Assembly: GCF_007748115.1 (NCBI RefSeq)
Contig: NZ_CP036289.1
Span: 434,001 to 498,000, forward strand
From: Bremerella volcania
GTDB lineage: Bacteria > Planctomycetota > Planctomycetia > Pirellulales > Pirellulaceae
Length of the DNA: 64,000 nucleotides
Reading direction: 5' to 3'
The position numbers and the translations under genes are program-made. The notes under the pieces were generated by a model. It was not told the DNA's origin, searched no databases, and saw nothing but the letters and a program-made list of their open reading frames with translations. Position 1 is the first letter of the stretch. Every line of letters begins with the position of its first letter. Below are positions 17,845 to 26,164 of this stretch, piece by piece.

Positions 17845-18000
17845 TAGAGCGTTTCCAAGTTAGCTGTAGCGTCATGGGCATCGGCGAGGCAAGCTGGACA
17901 AGGCGACCGAAGCAGGCGAATCCTCTAGATTCGTCGATGCAGGTCAACGAAGTCCCGCGCAGCCAGCCAAGGACGCTACAGATGAATTGGAACCGCTCTA
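17845..18000. repeat. 156-bp inverted-repeat element between convergent genes
   Basis: The 29-bp left arm (17845-17873, starting TAGAGCG and ending GTAGCGTC) and right arm (17972-18000, GACGCTAC...CGCTCTA) are inverted copies matching at 25 of 29 positions. The right arm includes the stop codon of the isomerase gene, whose stop is at 17998-18000. A small inner hairpin GAATC-CTCTA-GATTC is present. It could act as a bidirectional terminator or be a REP/MITE-like element that inserted at the gene end. Confidence 0.65.
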
Positions 18001-18951
18001 GCCAAGTGCTTCTTGGACGCTGGCCTTCATCTTGTCGAGACCTTCCTTGGCGACTTCCAAGGCATCGCGCTTCCAGTACTCAGGGTTGAACAGTTCCAGC
18101 GAGAAGACGCCGGCGAACCCGTTGCCGGCCAGGGTTTGGATCATCGTCTTCAGCGGGGCGATACCATCACCTGGGAAGACCCGGGCACTATCGTTGATCT
18201 TGTCGCGGGGCGGGTCGGCCGGGTAGTCGTTCATGTGAAACACGGGAATGACGCTGCCGCTGATCGCTTGGAGCCCGCTGAAGTCGGAACCACCTTTGTA
18301 GATGTGGTAGACGTCCGGCATCATGCACGCATCGGGATGATTGGCTTCGACCACCACCATCGCCACTTCACCCAGGCGATTAAGATTCGTCGAGAAACCC
18401 CATAGCTCCAGTTCCGGGACCACGCCTGCCTGCCGCCCCACTTCCAGTAGCGCGTGATACCGCTGGGCGACTTCCAACAGGTCGAGCTTAGGGCCGTTGG
18501 TGGCACCGGCCGGGGGTGCGGCGATACGTGTTCCACCGATCTGAGCAAGCAGGTCCATGTCGCGTTTGGCGTGTTCCAGACCAGCGGCCCGTTTCTCCTG
18601 GTCGTCGACAATCCACTGGGCAAAGCCGATCGCGCTTTCGACCTTCAAGCCTGAGTCGGCAATGCGTTTGCCCAGGTCGTGCAGGCTCTTGCCAGAGTCT
18701 TTGTACTCTTGGATCTTCGAGATCCAGGGTTCGATGCCGTCGTAGCCTGCCTTGGCGGCGACGTCGACTTCCTGCTCGATGGTCAGCTTCTGGCCGCGAA
18801 TGGTGCTCGTGTTGAAGCAGTAGCGAATCGCCGATGGGGTCTTCTGGGCTGCTTCCGCCGTTGTCGTGGCGGTCAGGCCGAGCCCCATGCAGCCAAGTGC
18901 CGAGGCACCTGAGAGAGAAAGCATTTGACGACGATCCAAGTGAGCGCTCAT
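17998..18951 (-). CDS. Tat-exported sugar phosphate isomerase/epimerase-like TIM-barrel protein
   Basis: The 317-residue protein begins MSAHLDRRQMLSLSGASALG, a twin-arginine signal, with an AEAA cleavage region near residue 34. The mature part is an AP-endonuclease-2-like (xylose isomerase-like) TIM barrel: YCFNTSTIRGQKLTIEQEVD, AAKAGYDGIEPWISKI with Glu as metal ligand, VVPELELWGF, HPDACMMPDVYHIYKGG, VFHMNDYPADPPRDKI and GVFSLELFN supply the Glu/Asp/His metal-site residues. Hydroxypyruvate isomerase or inosose dehydratase-like chemistry is possible; the substrate is unknown. It converges on the pilT operon, and its stop codon lies inside an inverted repeat. Confidence 0.88.
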   Translation of the reverse strand: MSAHLDRRQMLSLSGASALGCMGLGLTATTTAEAAQKTPSAIRYCFNTSTIRGQKLTIEQEVDVAAKAGYDGIEPWISKIQEYKDSGKSLHDLGKRIADSGLKVESAIGFAQWIVDDQEKRAAGLEHAKRDMDLLAQIGGTRIAAPPAGATNGPKLDLLEVAQRYHALLEVGRQAGVVPELELWGFSTNLNRLGEVAMVVVEANHPDACMMPDVYHIYKGGSDFSGLQAISGSVIPVFHMNDYPADPPRDKINDSARVFPGDGIAPLKTMIQTLAGNGFAGVFSLELFNPEYWKRDALEVAKEGLDKMKASVQEALG

Positions 18952-19164
18952 GAGCCGGTGTCCTTAGGTGGGAAATTCTTCGCAGGTGGCTTTATTGTGG
19001 TTGGATGGCACACGACATGCAACGGTCGAAGGATGTATCTTCGCCGAGAAAGCGGCATGGTGACCGACTTCTGCGTGCGTTATGATGCGCCTGACCAAAT
19101 CGTGGGGATCAAATGAGATTTGTGGCTGCTTTGAGCCGCACCAGGGGACGCTGAGAGAAACACC

Positions 19165-19995
19165 ATGTGGGAAGCACTGATCGCGGTCATCGCCCTGGCC
19201 GCCATGGAAATCGTTCTGGGCATCGACAATATCGTCTTCATCGCGATCGTTTCGGCACGCCTACCCCAAGAGCAACGCCCCAATGCCCGCCGCGTGGGTC
19301 TGTTGGCCGCTTTGATCATGCGAATCTTGCTTCTCTTCACGATCTCGTGGGTGATGAAAGCCGACGAACCATTCTTCTATTGGAGTTCGATCTTAGGCAA
19401 CTTGGAGTTCTTTGAGCATCACGAGGAACTGGCAGGCGTTTCGGTGAAAGACCTGATTTTGTTCGTGGGCGGACTGTTCCTGATTTGGAAAAGCGTCTTC
19501 GAAATTCATGAGAAGCTCGAGCACCACCCGCATGCCGAGGGTGCCGCCAAGCCAGCGGCGGCGACATTCTCAGGCGTGATCTTTCAGGTGATGATGTTGG
19601 ATATCATCTTCTCGTTGGACTCGGTGATCACCGCAGTGGGCATGGTTCAAGAAAAGGTGATGATCGCCGGCATGGAGGTCAGCGGAATCTGGCTGATGGT
19701 AACGGCCGTGCTGATCTCGGTGGGCGTGATGATTGCCTTCGCGAATCCCATTTCGGAATTCGTCGAACGCCATCCGACCTTGAAGATGCTGGCTTTAAGC
19801 TTCCTGATTTTGATTGGCGTGATGCTGGTTGCCGAAGGGGCAGGCACCCACTTCAACAAGGGATACATCTACTTCGCGATGACCTTTGCCCTGATCGTCG
19901 AGTTCCTCAATATGCGGGTTCGTATGAAAGGGCGCAAGCCGATCGAGGCCGAACTGGAAGAGGAAGCCCGGGCCCAGGCCGCAGAGGGCTCGTAA
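19165..19995 (+). CDS. TerC family integral membrane protein
   Basis: The 276-residue protein matches TerC across its length: MWEALIAVIALAAMEIVLGIDNIVFIAI contains the conserved intramembrane GIDN Asp, and MLDIIFSLDSVITAVGMVQ supplies the second conserved Asp. Seven to eight hydrophobic helices are seen, with an unusually charged cytoplasmic loop (EIHEKLEHHPHAEG). TerC proteins export manganese or support metallation of exported proteins; tellurite resistance is a historic name. AGAGA precedes the ATG. I looked for a yybP-ykoY riboswitch in the 213-bp upstream region and did not see one. The gene probably stands alone. Confidence 0.93.
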   Translation: MWEALIAVIALAAMEIVLGIDNIVFIAIVSARLPQEQRPNARRVGLLAALIMRILLLFTISWVMKADEPFFYWSSILGNLEFFEHHEELAGVSVKDLILFVGGLFLIWKSVFEIHEKLEHHPHAEGAAKPAAATFSGVIFQVMMLDIIFSLDSVITAVGMVQEKVMIAGMEVSGIWLMVTAVLISVGVMIAFANPISEFVERHPTLKMLALSFLILIGVMLVAEGAGTHFNKGYIYFAMTFALIVEFLNMRVRMKGRKPIEAELEEEARAQAAEGS

Positions 19996-20150
19996 GCCGA
20001 CCTTTTCCCGCTCGCGAGGGGCAATTTGCCACTTCGCGGACGCAAATAGACTTGGACCGATGCCACGCGGTGCGGTAGAATAGGGGGGCATGGTTTTCCA
20101 TGTTCCCACCCATTCATACATCCCCACCTAAACCTCCGTGGCTCAGTTCT

Positions 20151-22919
20151 ATGCGGACCCTCGCATTGCCGCTCGCCCTGCTCGTGACGATCACCTTCAC
20201 GTCCCAGGCATCGGCTGACAGTAAATTCTCTCCCGAGCATATCGAGTTCTTCGAGAAGTCGGTTCGACCTGTCTTGATGAAACGATGTGTCGAGTGTCAC
20301 GGTCCTGAAAAACAGGAAAGTGGCCTTCGTCTGGATGCTCGCGCGGCAATCGTCAAAGGGGGAGATTCCGGGGCCGCGGTCGTCGTCGGCAAGCCGGATG
20401 AAAGCGAACTGATCCAGGCGATTCGTTACGAAACGTTCGAGATGCCCCCCAGCGGTCAAATGCCGGCCGAAGAGATCGCGGCGATCGAGAAGTGGGTAAA
20501 GCTGGGGCTGCCGTGGCCGGAAGAGTCCGAACCGCTGCAACCGGCGTCGTTCGATCAGCGATTGGTCGACGACAAGCAGCATCATTGGGCTTATCAACCC
20601 ATTAAAAATCCGCCAGCACCGAAGGTGGAAGGGAACTGGGCCACGAACGACATCGATCACTTCGTGCAAAGCCGACTCAGCGAGAAAGGTATCACGCCCA
20701 GCGAGAAGGCCGAGCGTCGCACGCTGATCCGCCGGGCAACGTTCGACCTGACCGGCTTGCCGCCAACCGCGGAAGAAGTCGCAGCGTTTGTCAACGATCA
20801 AGATCCCAATGCCTTCGAGAAGGTGATCGATCGCCTGTTGGCTTCCAACCAATATGGGGTGAAGTGGGGCCGCATCTGGCTGGACGTGGCCCGGTACTCT
20901 GATACTCGCGGCTACTTGAACGACGGCCAGGATCGCCGTTTCCCCTATGCCCATGCGTACCGCGACTACGTGATCGACTCGTTCAATCTCGATACGCCGT
21001 ACGACGAGTTCCTCAAGGAACAGATCGCGGCCGATTACTTCGCGGAAGAAGGAGACCGGCGCCTGGCGGGGCTCGGCTTGATTCGGATTGGCCGCCAGTT
21101 CCTCAAGCATCAAGACACCATCGACGATCGTATCGACGTCGTCACGCGGGGTGTGCTCGGTTTGACGGTCACGTGTGCCCGTTGTCACGACCACAAGTAC
21201 GACGCCATCAACATGGCCGACTATTACGGGCTATACGGCGTTTTCGATCAGTTGAATGAAACCACGCCACTAGTCGGACCCATCGATGCCGATCCGAAGT
21301 ACCCCGAGTTCAAGAAGAAGCTGGACGAACTGCAGGGAGAACTGAATCAACATATCGCCAAGGTCGATCGCGCGATTCAAATGGAAGCGTCGACCAATTT
21401 CTTCGATTTCATCGTTCGAGCGGTTTCGAAGAAACAAGACGTCGAGATCGCCAAGTTCGAGCAGAATGAACTCGACAGCAAGAACATTCGCCCGCACCTG
21501 GTCTCGAAGTGGAAGCTGTTTGCCGATCGCGAGTGGAAGGCCGATCATCCCATCTGGGCGCCGCTATTCAAGGCCCGCGAGCTTGGTGATGATGCTTACG
21601 CATCGCAGGCCGAAACGCTTCTCACAGAGTGGACGGCTGAGCAGAGCCCGTTGAATCCCGCGGTACGCGATGCCCTGAAAGCGGCCCAGCCGAAGTCGCT
21701 GCCAGCCCTGGTCGACGTGTACGACGAACTACTCAAGCCGATCGGTCAGGCCTACCGCGATGCCGAGTTCAATCGGGAAGCGAGCGACAAGTTTGAAGGA
21801 GCCCCGCGTCAAATTGCCAAGTCGCTGCTGGGGCGTAATTCGCCGGTCGTGCTCAACGAGAACGACGTGCGTCGCTCGTACTTCACCAGCGATCGCAACC
21901 ATCAGAAGAAGCTCGAAGGTAAGATTCGCGGGCACGAGATCGATTCGGCAGGCTCCCCTCCGCGGGCCATGGCCGTGGTCGATCGCGAGAACATTCACGA
22001 TCCGGTGATCTTCCTACGAGGTGACCCAGGCCGACGTGGCGATCGCGTGCCGCGTCAGTTCATTCGTGTCTTGAACGACGAGTCGGATGCCGCCTACAAC
22101 AACGGAAGCGGTCGCCTGGAACTGGCCGAAGACATCGTCGCCGACGATAACCCGCTGACGGCGCGGGTGATGGTCAATCGCGTCTGGATGGGGCACTTCG
22201 ATCAGCCGCTGGTGCTCACACCGGGTGACTTTGGTATTCGCAGTGATCCGCCAGCGCTTCCGCTGTTGCTGGATCACCTGTCGACCTATCTGCGAACCAA
22301 CGATTGGTCGCTCAAGAAGCTGCACAAGTACATCATGCTTTCGTCGACCTATCAGCAGTCGAGCAAGGATCGCCCGGAGGCTCGCGAGAAAGACCCCGAG
22401 AACCGTCTCTTCTGGCGGATGAATCGACGCCGGTTGAGCTTCGAGGAAATGCGTGACGGCATGCTGAAAGTGAGCGGCGCGCTCGATGATTCCCTTGGTG
22501 GCCGAGCGGTGAAGATCCTGGAAGTTCCCAACCCGCCGCGGCGTACGGTTTACGGGTTTGTCGATCGACAAGACTTGCCGAACCTGTATCGGGCATTTGA
22601 TTACCCCAGCCCCGATGCGATGAGCCCGGAACGCTCGAAGACGAGTGTCCCTCAGCAGGCGTTGTACCTGTTGAATAGCCCCTTCGTGCAGCGACAGGCG
22701 CAGTGGGTGACTCAGAAGTGGAAGGATGACGCATCCCTTACGGACGAGCAACGTCTTGAGAGGCTCTTTCAGACCGTGCTGCAGCGGTCGCCAACCAGCG
22801 AAGAGTCGGAGATGTTTTTAAAGTACGTCGAAGCATCCAATGATGAAGAGAAGTGGAACAAGTGGGACAGCGTCGCCCAGGTAGTGATGGTCTCGAACGA
22901 TTTCATGTTCGTGGACTGA
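20151..22919 (+). CDS. PSCyt1/DUF1549/DUF1553 domain secreted cytochrome-like protein
   Basis: The start at ATG 20151 (MRTLALPLALLVTITFTSQA) gives a clean signal peptide; an upstream in-frame ATG at 20100 is possible but would place extra Pro-rich residues before it. The 922-residue protein has the planctomycete cytochrome C domain PSCyt1 with one heme-type motif CVECH (residues 46-50), then PSCyt2/DUF1549 containing CARCHDHKYDAI, and a C-terminal PSD1/DUF1553 domain including MVNRVWMGHFDQPLV and NSPFVQRQA. Such proteins are exported and probably electron-transfer or polysaccharide-related; their substrate is unsettled. The next gene, DUF1501, follows at 51 bp, the standard pair in these bacteria. 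Confidence 0.93.
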   Translation: MRTLALPLALLVTITFTSQASADSKFSPEHIEFFEKSVRPVLMKRCVECHGPEKQESGLRLDARAAIVKGGDSGAAVVVGKPDESELIQAIRYETFEMPPSGQMPAEEIAAIEKWVKLGLPWPEESEPLQPASFDQRLVDDKQHHWAYQPIKNPPAPKVEGNWATNDIDHFVQSRLSEKGITPSEKAERRTLIRRATFDLTGLPPTAEEVAAFVNDQDPNAFEKVIDRLLASNQYGVKWGRIWLDVARYSDTRGYLNDGQDRRFPYAHAYRDYVIDSFNLDTPYDEFLKEQIAADYFAEEGDRRLAGLGLIRIGRQFLKHQDTIDDRIDVVTRGVLGLTVTCARCHDHKYDAINMADYYGLYGVFDQLNETTPLVGPIDADPKYPEFKKKLDELQGELNQHIAKVDRAIQMEASTNFFDFIVRAVSKKQDVEIAKFEQNELDSKNIRPHLVSKWKLFADREWKADHPIWAPLFKARELGDDAYASQAETLLTEWTAEQSPLNPAVRDALKAAQPKSLPALVDVYDELLKPIGQAYRDAEFNREASDKFEGAPRQIAKSLLGRNSPVVLNENDVRRSYFTSDRNHQKKLEGKIRGHEIDSAGSPPRAMAVVDRENIHDPVIFLRGDPGRRGDRVPRQFIRVLNDESDAAYNNGSGRLELAEDIVADDNPLTARVMVNRVWMGHFDQPLVLTPGDFGIRSDPPALPLLLDHLSTYLRTNDWSLKKLHKYIMLSSTYQQSSKDRPEAREKDPENRLFWRMNRRRLSFEEMRDGMLKVSGALDDSLGGRAVKILEVPNPPRRTVYGFVDRQDLPNLYRAFDYPSPDAMSPERSKTSVPQQALYLLNSPFVQRQAQWVTQKWKDDASLTDEQRLERLFQTVLQRSPTSEESEMFLKYVEASNDEEKWNKWDSVAQVVMVSNDFMFVD

Positions 22920-22970
22920 CCGATTGCCTGCCTGCGGACCCCCTCACGAAATACGAACCGGAACAAGATT

Positions 22971-24440
22971 ATGAATAGCCAATACCCACATCGCCCTGAA
23001 GCTTGCATGAACCGTCGTGACATGCTTTCGCGCATGGGAACAGGCCTTGGTATGTTGGGCCTGGCCGGTCTGCTGGGAGACGAGAAACTGCTGGCCGCCG
23101 ATGCCCAGTCGGCAGCCCAGGCCATGTCGTATCAGAATCCCCTGGCGCCGAAAGAGCCCCACTTTCCGGCCAAGGCGAAGCATGTGATTCACTTGTTCAT
23201 GACCGGTGGTCCTTCACATGTCGATACGTTCGATCCCAAGCCGCTGCTGACCAAGTACGACGGCAAGCCGCTGCCTGGGGGCGAGAACCTCCGTACCGAA
23301 CGCAAGACCGGTGCCGCCATGGCATCGCCGTTCAAGTTTCAAAAGTACGGCGAAAGCGGCATTGAGGTCAGCGAGTTGTTCCATCATACGGCCCAGCATA
23401 TCGATGACATCGCCGTGATTCGTTCGATGCAGGCCGAGGTGCCCAACCATGAGCCATCGTTGGGGCTGATGAACTGCGGTGCTTCGGTTGCCGTTCGCCC
23501 TGCGTTTGGTAGTTGGCTGACCTACGGCATGGGGACCGATAATCAGAACCTGCCGGGCTACATCGTGATGTGCCCTCACGGCTATCCGACCAAGCAAACG
23601 CAGAACTGGCAGTCGGCCTTCCTGCCGGGCGTTTACCAGGGAACGTACGTCGATACGCGGCACACGGAAGTCGAAAAGCTGATCGAGAACGTCAAGAACT
23701 CGAAGCTGTCGCTGGAAGAACAACGCAGTCAGATCGACTTGCTGCAAAAGATGAACCAGGCCCACCGCGAGCAGCGCGGCTTCGATCCGGCACTCGAGTC
23801 GCGCGTGCAGTCGTTCGAACTGGCCTACCGCATGCAAATGGAAGCGACCGATGCCTTCGACGTTTCACGCGAACCGAAGAACGTGCTGGAAGCTTATGGC
23901 GACGGTATCCAGGCTCGACAGATTCTGATAGCCCGGCGATTGGTCGAGAGAGGTGTTCGCTTCGTGCAGGTCTTCCACGACCAAGGCCAGCCGTGGGATA
24001 GCCACGACGATCTTGAAAAGTCGCATCGGCGCTTGGCTGGCCAATGCGACAAGGCGATCGGTGCATTGATTGCCGACCTGAAACGCCTGGGGCTGTTTGA
24101 AGAGACCTTGATTCTCTGGGGTGGCGAGTTTGGCCGGACGCCGACCGTCGAACTGCCAAAGCCAGGTTCCAACCAGGGCAAAGTGAACGGCCGCGACCAC
24201 AACCACTACGGTTTTACCTGTTGGTTGGCCGGCGGTGGGATCAAGGGCGGACAGGTTTACGGTTCGACCGACGAAACCGGTTTCAAGGCCGCCGAAAACC
24301 CGGTTCATGTGCATGATCTGCATGCCACCATGCTGCACGCGTTAGGCTTCGACCATAAGAAGCTCACGTACCGATACGCCGGACGTGACTACCGCCTGAC
24401 CGACGTTCACGGAAACGTCGTGCATCAGCTGCTTTCGTAG
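22971..24440 (+). CDS. DUF1501 domain protein, Tat-exported
   Basis: The 489-residue protein has a twin-arginine signal, CMNRRDMLSRMGTGLGMLGLA, and belongs to the DUF1501 family, whose fold relates to sulfatase/alkaline phosphatase enzymes. Visible motifs include VIHLFMTGGPSHVDTFDPKP near the mature N-terminus, QVFHDQGQPWDSHDD, LILWGGEFGRTPTVE and GRDHNHYGFTCWLAGGG, which carry the His/Asp residues of a metal site. A second in-frame ATG at 23007 starts closer to the RR motif. It forms an operon with the preceding DUF1553 gene, and the two products probably act together outside the cytoplasm. Confidence 0.92.
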   Translation: MNSQYPHRPEACMNRRDMLSRMGTGLGMLGLAGLLGDEKLLAADAQSAAQAMSYQNPLAPKEPHFPAKAKHVIHLFMTGGPSHVDTFDPKPLLTKYDGKPLPGGENLRTERKTGAAMASPFKFQKYGESGIEVSELFHHTAQHIDDIAVIRSMQAEVPNHEPSLGLMNCGASVAVRPAFGSWLTYGMGTDNQNLPGYIVMCPHGYPTKQTQNWQSAFLPGVYQGTYVDTRHTEVEKLIENVKNSKLSLEEQRSQIDLLQKMNQAHREQRGFDPALESRVQSFELAYRMQMEATDAFDVSREPKNVLEAYGDGIQARQILIARRLVERGVRFVQVFHDQGQPWDSHDDLEKSHRRLAGQCDKAIGALIADLKRLGLFEETLILWGGEFGRTPTVELPKPGSNQGKVNGRDHNHYGFTCWLAGGGIKGGQVYGSTDETGFKAAENPVHVHDLHATMLHALGFDHKKLTYRYAGRDYRLTDVHGNVVHQLLS

Positions 24441-24509
24441 CGAACCCACAATGGGCATCGGTGTCTATCGGGGATTGTAATAGCCCATTTCAACCGAAGG
24501 ACGACCACG

Positions 24510-24782
24510 ATGGCTCGCTGCGAACTGTGCGGAGATGAAGCTTTTAACGAGCATCATCTCATCCCGCGCCATTGCCATCGCAAGGCATGGTTCAAAAGCC
24601 GATTCTCCAAGCAGCAAATGCAGCACACGATCGATGTGTGCAAGATGTGTCACCAGATGATCCATCATTTCATTCCGGATGAAAAGGAACTCGGTCGCAA
24701 CTACAACACGATCGAGCTTTTGACGGCCCATCCCGAATTTGATAACTACCTAACCTGGAAAAGAAAACGGGTCCGTAACTAA
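24510..24782 (+). CDS. Small HNH-nuclease-like zinc protein
   Basis: The 90-residue protein contains C4-x2-C7, H15-H16-L-I-P-R, C44-x2-C47-H48 and H52-H53, the pattern of an HNH/treble-clef finger (ELCGD...HHLIPR...CKMCHQMIHHF). The C-terminal NTIELLTAHPEFDNYLTWKRK stretch is characteristic of a widespread small family annotated as HNH endonuclease. Nuclease activity is plausible but unproven, since the same fold also serves as a structural zinc module. The stop codon lies inside a terminator hairpin shared with the convergent TlpA-like gene. AAGGACGACC precedes the ATG. Confidence 0.82.
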   Translation: MARCELCGDEAFNEHHLIPRHCHRKAWFKSRFSKQQMQHTIDVCKMCHQMIHHFIPDEKELGRNYNTIELLTAHPEFDNYLTWKRKRVRN

Positions 24783-24792
24783 GTCGGACCCG
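24768..24792. terminator. Bidirectional terminator hairpin
   Basis: CGGGTCCG (24768-24775) pairs with CGGACCCG (24785-24792) around a 9-nt loop that contains the stop codon of the HNH-like gene. A-rich and T-rich tracts flank it. It sits between convergent genes, so it can serve both. Confidence 0.75.
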
Positions 24793-24834
24793 CTTCTTGT
24801 TCCTCTAGCAGAGCAGCGTAACAGGGTGGGGGAG

Positions 24835-26004
24835 TTACTCTTGCTCGGCCGCAGGCTCTTCGCTTTCCAGTTCGGGGGCTTCCACATCGGGGAAGGCCTG
24901 GGCAAGCAGCAAGGCGAGCTTCTCGCCGCGGGCATCGGTGGCCTGCACGATGCCGTCTTTGCCGACGAAGATCATCTGAGGGATCGCGTTAATTCCGTAG
25001 TATCGGGCATTGGCGTCGGAGAAGCCGTTGTAGTCGTCTCCTTCGGCATTGCAGACGATGATCCACGGTAGCTCGCGATCGGTAACGAACTGCTGAACGT
25101 CTGCCTTGGCGTCGTCCAGGCTGATGCCCACGACTTCAAACCCATGCTCGTGGTAGGCCTTGTAAAGCTGTTTCAGTTGCGGGAACTCAGCGACGCACGG
25201 TCCACACCAGGTTGCCCAGAAGTCGACCAGCACGATCTTGCCTCGCAGCGATTCCCAGGCCAGCTCTTTCCCCTCCAGCGTTTTTCCGGCGATGCGCATC
25301 TGGTGGCCGTTCAGGTTGATCATGCGCGAGAAGCCTTTCAGGTCTTCCGACACGTGCTGCAGTTCCGCGTCGTCCGACTTAGCGAAGTGCAGCGAGAGTT
25401 CGTCCGCGATGCGGGCGGCCGACTTGTCGTCGACCACGGTGGATAGATTTCTGGCAAGGGTCATCGCCAGCTTGGCCGAAGCGGGAGAGACGTCCATCGC
25501 CTCGATCTCTTCCTGCATGTTCTGCACCAGAGTGAGTCGCTCTTGATCCGACTTTTCCCGGACGAGCATCAGCTCGAGCGTCATCCGGGCGTCCTTCGCA
25601 GTCAGAGCGACCTTAGGCTCCTCGTGCTGAGAGTACGCGTTCAGCTCGCTCAGCAGCGTTTCAATGCTCATCTCGTTGCCGGTGCGTGCCTGACCCATTC
25701 TTAATGAAAAGCGGGTCCAGATGAGCTTACGTTTGAACTCGACGTCCGAGTCGATACCCCAGAGCGTATCCAGCATGGCGATCCCTCGCGTCAGACGCTC
25801 GGCAATGGGCAGCGGATTGTTGGGATCGCGCATGAAGGTTTCAAACTGATGGAAACCTTCGTCGGCGGTCTTCGGCTCGAATGCTGTCTCAACCGATGGC
25901 GATGACTCGACGACCGAGGCATCCTCGGCAAACAGAGGTATGCCAGGGACTGCCAGTCCCAACCAAAGTAACGAAATCCCACAACACGTCCACGCGCGTT
26001 TCAT
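24835..26004 (-). CDS. Secreted TlpA-like thioredoxin-fold protein with long N-terminal region
   Basis: ATG 26004 is preferred: GAGGAG lies upstream and it opens a signal peptide (MKRAWTCCGISLLWLGLAVPGIPLFA). The 389-residue protein has a helical region of about 230 residues and then a TlpA/ResA thioredoxin domain with LVDFWATWCGPCVAEFPQL (CxxC motif WCGPC), EVVGISLDDAKADVQQFV, and INAIPQMIFVGKDG with the cis-Pro. Such domains reduce disulfides or assist cytochrome maturation outside the cytoplasm. The C-terminus is acidic (ELESEEPAAEQE). A paralogue with the same layout lies just upstream, and it shares only family-level likeness in the N-terminal half. Confidence 0.9.
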   Translation of the reverse strand: MKRAWTCCGISLLWLGLAVPGIPLFAEDASVVESSPSVETAFEPKTADEGFHQFETFMRDPNNPLPIAERLTRGIAMLDTLWGIDSDVEFKRKLIWTRFSLRMGQARTGNEMSIETLLSELNAYSQHEEPKVALTAKDARMTLELMLVREKSDQERLTLVQNMQEEIEAMDVSPASAKLAMTLARNLSTVVDDKSAARIADELSLHFAKSDDAELQHVSEDLKGFSRMINLNGHQMRIAGKTLEGKELAWESLRGKIVLVDFWATWCGPCVAEFPQLKQLYKAYHEHGFEVVGISLDDAKADVQQFVTDRELPWIIVCNAEGDDYNGFSDANARYYGINAIPQMIFVGKDGIVQATDARGEKLALLLAQAFPDVEAPELESEEPAAEQE

Positions 26005-26082
26005 CTGCCACTCCTCGTTCATGAGTTTCTCAATTCGCCTGTGCCTGTTGGTCGCTAGAGGTTTCATTCTAGGTCACGAAAA

Positions 26083-26110
26083 ATGGCTGCCTATTTCCAT
26101 AAGCAGCCAT
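26083..26110 (-). terminator. Terminator of the second TlpA-like gene
   Basis: ATGGCTGC (26083-26090) pairs with GCAGCCAT (26103-26110) over a 12-nt loop; on the minus strand it is followed by TTTTT. It lies about 55 bp beyond the stop at 26165. Confidence 0.75.
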
Positions 26111-26164
26111 CGTGATTATCAAATTGTGGCATCCATCCATGCGGATCGATGTCGCCAAACGCGA

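Noticed and set aside
18952-19164. yybP-ykoY-type riboswitch upstream of TerC
   Set aside because: TerC genes often have one, but I could not find the expected conserved stem sequences here.
19869-21194. 441-codon minus-strand frame across TerC and the DUF1553 gene
   Set aside because: It runs through two real plus-strand genes and has no recognisable domain.
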